A stretch of 64,000 nucleotides of DNA from Antedon mediterranea (Eukaryota; Echinodermata; Crinoidea; Comatulida; Antedonidae): contig NC_092678.1 of NCBI RefSeq assembly GCF_964355755.1, positions 9,086,922 through 9,150,921 on the forward strand. The letters run 5' to 3'. The translations under genes were made by a program, and so were the position numbers. The notes below the pieces were generated by a model. The model was not told where the DNA came from. It saw nothing but the letters and a program-made list of their open reading frames with translations, and made no database searches. Positions 61,401 through 64,000 of the stretch are shown one piece after another (position 1 is the stretch's first letter; every line of letters starts with the position of its first letter).

Positions 61401-62226
61401 GAAAATGACGATATTTCTTCTAGCTACGATTTAGGCTATCTAAAAGCTATATTCCGATGTAGGCCTAGCAATTAGACGGCCAGGCCATCTAGGCCTAGGC
61501 GGCCTAATTGGTCTTACCTGTGCTATGCCTACCGTATAGATTTTCCCCGAGATTTCTACTTAAAAAATACCCTAAAATGTGATCTAGGCCTAGCTTCCTA
61601 AATCGACATGAACTCGATCGATACATGTTCACTCACACGCTCGAATCGCATGTTGTTGCATGTGACACAAACTCTACTGTGCACAAGCTGGTCGGTATAG
61701 AGGGCGGTGTTTTTTTTACGGTAATCAAGCATGCACACAGTAGTGTAAACAACAAGAAAGAATGTACACGACGGCGAAAGGATGTACAGAACGTGACGAT
61801 CGGGGCCTTATTGTATTCAACTTAACAATGTTTGATGAGTTTTAAGTCAGCCAAATTCAGAGAAATCACTCTATTTTTTTGGTGAGAAATTGACGTCGGC
61901 CTAGCTAGCTACAGTAGGCCTAGGCCCACCTCTGGCCTAATGTAAAATTATACACTGGGACTTTGCCCGGGGATATGCTTGCGTGTGAAGGTAATCGTAA
62001 AGTCGGGGGTGGGATTATACCCGAGGTGGGATTATACCCGAGGAACTACGGTAATTGATATTCCAATGCAATCCATGTTTAGAAGGATACCTGCATGAAA
62101 AAACAAATGGCAAATTTGAAATACCTTTACTGCTACTTTGCGTGGAAGTAATGAGATATCAACTCTAGCTCCCCCTCTAAGGTAAAAGGAATAGTCTTCA
62201 CCATCAAGTTCTCCTCGTTCAATCCT
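34160..62226 (-). CDS. FBXL13: F-box and leucine-rich repeat protein 13 / dynein regulatory complex subunit 6, N-terminus outside window
   Basis: Minus-strand exons 62226-62125, 48372-48277, 47937-47912, 47108-46999, 46421-46268, 42972-42843, 42398-42179, 39938-39776, 38068-37949, 37792-37666, 35784-35566, 35367-35204 and 34478-34160 join in phase (1950 nt, 649 aa and a stop). An F-box spans about residues 24-66 (VDISLLPRKVAVKIFSYL, then LVCRSWNMI), followed by a long series of leucine-rich repeats to about residue 545 and a low-complexity acidic/Ser tail. Blocks such as SLAYCKRFSDKGLQYL, KLIYLDLSGC, ITDASLKYIG, YLMDLDISGC and VSKTMYQKLSSKI match human FBXL13 (735 aa) by memory; about 140 N-terminal residues are missing here. 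In cilia and flagella the protein is part of the nexin-dynein regulatory complex. F-box proteins can also join SCF ubiquitin ligases. Its 13.75-kb intron (48373-62124) is packed with nested transposons. Confidence 0.96.
34790..35060 (+). repeat. 'GATG' MITE family, diverged copy
   Basis: Shares 'gatg.attgt.cccaaaat', 'aaataaactg' and 'ttatgtgacc.taaaat' in order with 21677-22021. Located in the FBXL13 intron between the last two coding exons. A short (TCAA)n tract follows at about 35121-35140. Confidence 0.55.
36165..36350 (+). mobile_element. tRNA-derived SINE
   Basis: A polymerase III A-box-like 'tggcgcagcatg' at 36174-36185 and a perfect B box 'ggttcgaaccc' at 36198-36208 are followed by about 140 bp of non-tRNA body ('cccacgtgtataaatgggaaccctg', roughly 36246-36270). 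The spacing between boxes is shorter than in a real tRNA gene and no cloverleaf closes, so it is a SINE rather than a tRNA. Confidence 0.55.
36760..37343 (+). repeat. Minisatellite, 13-bp unit, about 45 copies
   Basis: The unit GTATGGTAACCCT repeats with almost no change over 580 bp. The only variants I saw are 'ggatggtaaccgt'-type units at the left end and one C-to-T at about 37076. Because 13 is one more than a multiple of three, every minus-strand frame reads the same 13-residue peptide (HTGLPYRVTIQGY) without stops, while every plus-strand frame meets TAA. The 201-codon open frame here is therefore a by-product. The array lies in an FBXL13 intron. Confidence 0.97.
38790..39728 (+). mobile_element. 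BEL/Pao remnant: DUF5641 tail and putative LTR
   Basis: Plus-strand frames with one shift give CIGDVVIIKDANAPS (about 38826-38870) and NDWKLGLIVKVMKSKDDLVR (about 38861-38921), then KVKLYHQSGQ, the end of a BEL-type DUF5641 domain. A 'ccctgtcagggagcc' tract follows at about 38993, and a second 'gagggagccatg' tract at about 39165 directly precedes a TG start. The stretch from about 39176 to 39728 would be the LTR, with AATAAA at about 39680 and a CA-type end ('gcagaaca'). It ends only 48 bp from an FBXL13 exon. The same arrangement occurs at 45.28-45.46 kb. Confidence 0.6.
40212..40445 (+). repeat. Dispersed repeat D1, copy 3, plus adjoining block
   Basis: Third copy of the family at 15092 and 17213. 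It runs into a block (about 40431-40520, 'gggcacgtatttggaggatt') shared with 18343-18430, so the two blocks may be parts of one larger element. It lies in an FBXL13 intron. Confidence 0.65.
41136..41175 (+). repeat. 10-bp tandem repeat, 4 copies
   Basis: Four exact copies of GAGATACGCT, in an FBXL13 intron. Confidence 0.9.
41255..41955 (+). mobile_element. 'GATG' MITE fragment joined to a TTAA-type MITE (copy 2)
   Basis: 41255-41344 matches the first part of the 'GATG' family. 41345-41955 matches 59062-59695 in the same orientation throughout, with more substitutions ('cattccctataattgttgacgttttg', roughly 41360-41385, against the 59 kb copy). The same two families also adjoin at 21677. Confidence 0.65.
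42973..44282. other. FBXL13 intron, nothing recognised
   Basis: A/T-rich, no exon-like frame. A tract around 43660-43760 contains 'aaaatggcccccat', a motif also present in the long inverted-repeat element at 52963-55667, but I could not extend the match. Confidence 0.4.
44283..45530 (+). mobile_element. BEL/Pao deletion derivative: gag start fused to DUF5641
   Basis: A 70-bp direct repeat starting TGTTGCTACAG occurs at 44283-44352 and 45458-45527, probably remnants of the LTRs. Between them, plus-strand frames encode an Ser/Arg-rich segment and a charged coiled coil typical of BEL gag N-termini (LDKRRLELETETAHMKQQKE), then directly a DUF5641 domain (PLTPNHLLTM, YMANQFWSRWRNEY, GDVVLIKDDQ, VPRNSWKLGLVV). 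Protease, RT, RNase H and integrase are all gone, and there are at least three frameshifts. A purine tract of the form 'gacagggagccat' precedes the 3' LTR. Confidence 0.7.
47912..47937 (-). CDS. FBXL13: FBXL13 26-nt micro-exon
   Basis: Bounded by a TTTTTGTAG acceptor and a GTAAGA donor. It adds VDLSAVKN and two bases of an arginine codon completed by the next exon. The octapeptide matches the segment after the F-box in human FBXL13 (DFSSVKN by memory), and skipping it would break the frame, so I consider it real. Confidence 0.88.
48277..48372 (-). CDS. FBXL13: FBXL13 exon: rest of the F-box
   Basis: 32 codons, phase 0 at both ends, donor GTAAGT. It encodes IFSYLNLSDLSQCSLVCRSW and the following SLW motif, the core helices of an F-box that contact SKP1 in proteins of this family. 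Confidence 0.93.
48776..49735 (+). mobile_element. LINE fragment with an in-frame RT duplication
   Basis: Plus-strand frames give KAAGPDNSSSKLL, then WKHSQIVLIPKRS, LNDYRPIALTSIVMKCLEKL, an FAYRRNRR motif, RT motif A (VIDFSSAFNTLQPH) and, after stops, GCVLSPLLFILYT (motif B). Motif C and the C-terminus are deleted: the sequence passes at about 49560 into a 3' end with AATAAAAG and an ATTTTGAATTGAATT tail. It is in the 13.75-kb FBXL13 intron, antisense to the gene, 400 bp from the second F-box exon. Confidence 0.75.
49131..49292 (+). repeat. 81-bp tandem duplication within the LINE
   Basis: 49131-49211 is repeated at 49212-49292 almost perfectly. 81 bp is 27 codons, so the RT motif VDPMQFAYRRNRRCY appears twice in one open frame. 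Confidence 0.9.
52429..52490. repeat. Perfect 24-bp inverted repeat, 14-base loop
   Basis: 52429-52452 and 52467-52490 are exact complements around 'cctactcaagcgtgggac'. It lies directly inside the left 'fence' array, so it may be an internal part of that element. No similar hairpin is next to the right array. Confidence 0.9.
52903..55870 (+). repeat. 'GATG' MITE copy split by a 2.7-kb insertion
   Basis: 52903-52962 matches the first 60 bases of the family (21677 onward) and 55668-55870 matches the continuation, starting 'aggccatt.tgcagttttaatgaagttgtt' in the intact copy. The bases AGG are duplicated at the junction. Confidence 0.85.
52963..55667. mobile_element. 2.7-kb DNA transposon-like element with 0.9-kb terminal inverted repeats
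   Basis: The left arm (52963-about 53886) is the inverted complement of the right arm (about 54777-55667) over nearly 0.9 kb at very high identity, starting TAGTGGGGAACCTAATG. A spacer of about 890 bp lies between. The insertion duplicated AGG (52960-52962 and 55668-55670), a 3-bp target duplication. The spacer holds no recognised transposase. Three-base duplications occur in CACTA, Harbinger and some other superfamilies; I cannot assign one. Confidence 0.85.
58273..59050. mobile_element. Putative inverted-repeat element, about 0.78 kb
   Basis: 'gcgtttatacaacacgct' at the left is matched in complement by 'gtgttgtataaac' at the right (about 59030-59043), with 'acaacacgct' also present inside the right end. 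The interior is non-coding; the 60- and 81-codon frames there have no support. No target duplication was found. Confidence 0.5.
59062..59695 (+). mobile_element. TTAA-type MITE, copy 3 (best ends)
   Basis: 634 bp, ends TTAAAGACCCCTTCCCT and its near-complement AGGGAATGGGGCTTTAA, TTAA at both outer ends. Copies at 21048-21677 (inverted) and 41345-41955. It is inserted at the end of the LINE fragment that follows. Confidence 0.8.
59696..60062 (-). pseudogene. LINE RT fragment
   Basis: Minus-strand frames, with two shifts, give FIHFNPAILINKL (in place of motif A), IKSFLCNRTQKV, TQGSVLSPLLLY (motif B) and YADDTGIVG (motif C). Truncated at both ends. Confidence 0.7.
60466..60545 (+). mobile_element. 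tRNA-like SINE head or tRNA pseudogene
   Basis: A-box-like 'tggctcggtggt' at 60471-60482 and a degenerate B box 'gatcgagtctc' at 60516-60526, with spacing near that of a tRNA gene. The acceptor arms do not pair cleanly and a poly(A)-like 'aaacaaaacaaataag' follows, so a SINE is more likely. Just upstream (60063-60100) is an imperfect palindrome rich in 'acgc'. Confidence 0.45.
61301..62053. mobile_element. MITE-like element, 753 bp, 'TACCGTAG' ends
   Basis: Left end TACCGTAGTTCCCCGGGTAT, right end its near-complement, both continuing through 'ataatcccacc' (the right end has that block twice). TA at both outer ends fits Tc1/mariner-type insertion. The interior has several 'aggcctag' tracts. 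A 66-codon frame at 61625-61825 has no coding support. It ends 72 bp from the first F-box exon of FBXL13. Confidence 0.75.
62125..62226 (-). CDS. FBXL13: FBXL13 exon: start of the F-box
   Basis: 34 codons between an AG acceptor (TAATACAG) and a GT donor (GTATTT), phase 0 at both ends. It encodes an acidic linker and then the first helix of the F-box (LLPRKVAVK). The rest of the F-box is in the exon 13.75 kb downstream. Earlier exons must lie beyond 64000; none was found at 62227-64000. Confidence 0.9.
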
Positions 62227-63757
62227 CTGTATTAAAAACAGAAAGAAAATACAATCAGTTTATAATAATAAAATATTCTTAATTTTAATTTCAAATACAT
62301 TGATTTTATTGTTGCTTAATTGTAAATAGTAATTATTGTTTAGTTTAGCTACTTTATTTATTCAACATTTTCTGGTTTTTGTTTTTTTTTTAAATGCAAA
62401 CATTCCCAAATTTGAACTATACAATATATTTAATTTGATATTAGAATTGAGAATAACTTTGTGTTTACAACTTTTTATCGAACCTGTCACGGTGATGAGT
62501 TCAAATCTAGTTAATATTATTTATTATTACTCTATATTTAAAAAAATGATCATCTTGTTTGTCATAATTCATATATTTGTAAAACATTTTTACATGATAC
62601 TTGACAACTTAAGAAATTTTCATTACGCCCACGAGTTTTAATACTTTTGTTCAAGAATGTTATTATTTGATAATCCATTTTAATGATATGTAATTTGTTA
62701 TTCTTTATATCCAACGTGTGACAGTCATAATGTACAGTAAACCAGTGAGTGACCTTTGCTATACCCTCTGTGATCTTTTATTTCTTCTGATAAAAAAAAA
62801 CATACACAAAAAAAAAAGATTTTATCTTCAATTATTAAAGAAAATGATATTCTATTCGATTCTTTGTAATTCACTTTAGTTTTTCTCAGAAAAACACATT
62901 TTTATATATAAGTTTATAAATCATAATATTATAAATGAATACAGTATAAATGAACTCTAAACTAGCTTGTTCTTTATATACATAAAAGCACATTCAATAA
63001 ACTGTATGTATATTTACTATGTATTATTACTAGTCCTATATTAATTAAATATCCGAATTAACACTATCTAGCCTATGTCTTATATATTTTATAAGCCTAT
63101 GAATCATCGGATTATTGTTTATGTTGTGAATTGAGAGTTGAGCGAGAGTGAAGCTGGGGAAGATGCGATGTGTATGTATGTATGTGGGAGGTTTTGAAAT
63201 TACATTTCGTTTTCAATGTTTCTAAAAACAAAATCGACAAGGCAATGATAATATCAATAATAATAATTGAACATACACTTTTAATCAACGGCACACTTAT
63301 AAAAAAAGGGGAATAACTAAATAATTATGTTCATCAGATGATCGGTCATTGTAAAGCGCTTTGATCCTTGTAAAGGCGCTATATAAATAGAAATGTTAAT
63401 GTTAATGTTAACAACGAAAAATATTAAAGGCATAAAAAGAAATTCTAGGCCTAAACATGTATTTTGCTGTAATACAGAATCAGCATGTATAGATAAAATA
63501 CTAATAAAATCTATTGATAGCAAGGAAAGTAGAGCGTTTTTCATGCCCTTTTGTAGTACATCTTACAAAACTTGTCAAAAATAATCTGAGTTTGTTTATT
63601 ATTTACATGGTGGTCACTTCTTTAGTGTTAGATGCATTTTGACTTCTATAGAGTTTATATAAATACCATGATAATATTATTATTAAGGTTGTGATATTGC
63701 AATTTTAGATTTAATTGCATGGTTTCTTCCTCCCTAATGTCCTTGTAGAAGGGATAT
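62227..63757. other. FBXL13 intron or upstream DNA, no exon found
   Basis: I looked on the minus strand for the preceding FBXL13 exon (it should end in phase 0) and saw none. The stretch is A/T-rich, with (ATTA)n-like runs and 'gttaatgttaatgttaa' at about 63393-63410. Confidence 0.45.
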
Positions 63758-64000
63758 GAAACGGCCACAAATGTGAAAACGGCCACAAATCTGAAAACAT
63801 ATCACCCACAAATGTGAACACGGCCACAAATCGGAAAACGTATCACCCACAAATGTGAAAACAACTACAAATGTGAAAACGTATCACCCACAGATGTGAA
63901 AACAACCACAAATGTGAAAACGTATCACCCACAAATGTGAAAACAACCACAAATGTGAAAACAACCACAAATGTGAAAACGTATCACCCACAAATGTAAA
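63758..64000 (+). repeat. Minisatellite running off the right edge
   Basis: Units of 17-18 bp of the form 'ccacaaatgtgaaaac' repeat about 13 times, with 'gtatcac' inserted after every second or third unit, giving a higher-order period of about 40-60 bp. It is more regular toward the right. Confidence 0.9.

Noticed and set aside
63758-64000. CRISPR-like spacing of short repeats at the right edge
   Set aside because: The genome is a metazoan with spliced genes, and the 'spacers' are themselves repeats. It is a minisatellite.

Overview
This is animal nuclear DNA, not prokaryotic. It is AT-rich, and its genes are split by GT-AG introns, several of them many kilobases long. Non-LTR and LTR retrotransposons and short inverted-repeat elements fill most of the space. 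The gene content (a mitochondrial ribosomal protein, an ARMC10-type armadillo protein and the ciliary F-box/LRR protein FBXL13), the BEL/Pao and CR1-like retroelements and the many 'aggcctag' tracts suit a marine invertebrate deuterostome, perhaps an echinoderm. That assignment is inference.

Three protein genes could be assembled exon by exon with consistent reading phase. (1) MRPS25 (mS25), minus strand, 18938 to 10290, four coding exons, 196 aa. (2) ARMC10, plus strand, 19246 to 28850, five coding exons, 401 aa, beginning with a signal-anchor exon. (3) FBXL13/DRC6, minus strand, 62226 to 34160, thirteen exons, 649 aa seen; its N-terminus lies beyond the right edge. MRPS25 and ARMC10 start codons are 307 bp apart and divergent, so the two mitochondrial genes probably share a bidirectional promoter, which holds an ERR-type site. 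ARMC10 and FBXL13 converge; to my recollection they are also neighbours in vertebrates.

Region by region. 1-657: 3' end of a Ty3/Gypsy element and its LTR. 787-5855: degenerate BEL/Pao element on the minus strand, with a LINE inserted in it. 5.9-10.3 kb: intergenic, with a LINE fragment, a 51-bp tandem repeat and two MITE-like elements. 10.3-18.9 kb: MRPS25, whose 7.5-kb intron 1 is full of dispersed repeats. 18.9-19.25 kb: shared promoter. 19.2-28.9 kb: ARMC10, whose 6.4-kb intron 1 carries three MITE-like elements and a long LINE open reading frame. 28.9-34.2 kb: intergenic, with one LINE nested in another. 34.2-62.2 kb: FBXL13, whose introns hold a 13-bp minisatellite of about 45 copies, a SINE, two BEL-type remnants, LINEs and, between the two exons that encode the F-box, a set of transposons nested four deep (50.1-58.0 kb). 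62.2-64.0 kb: intron or upstream sequence ending in a minisatellite that runs off the window.

Most of the DNA is repeat. No CRISPR array, operon or rRNA was seen, and no functional tRNA, only tRNA-like SINE heads. Family names rest on conserved residues read by eye and compared with remembered family members; no search was run.
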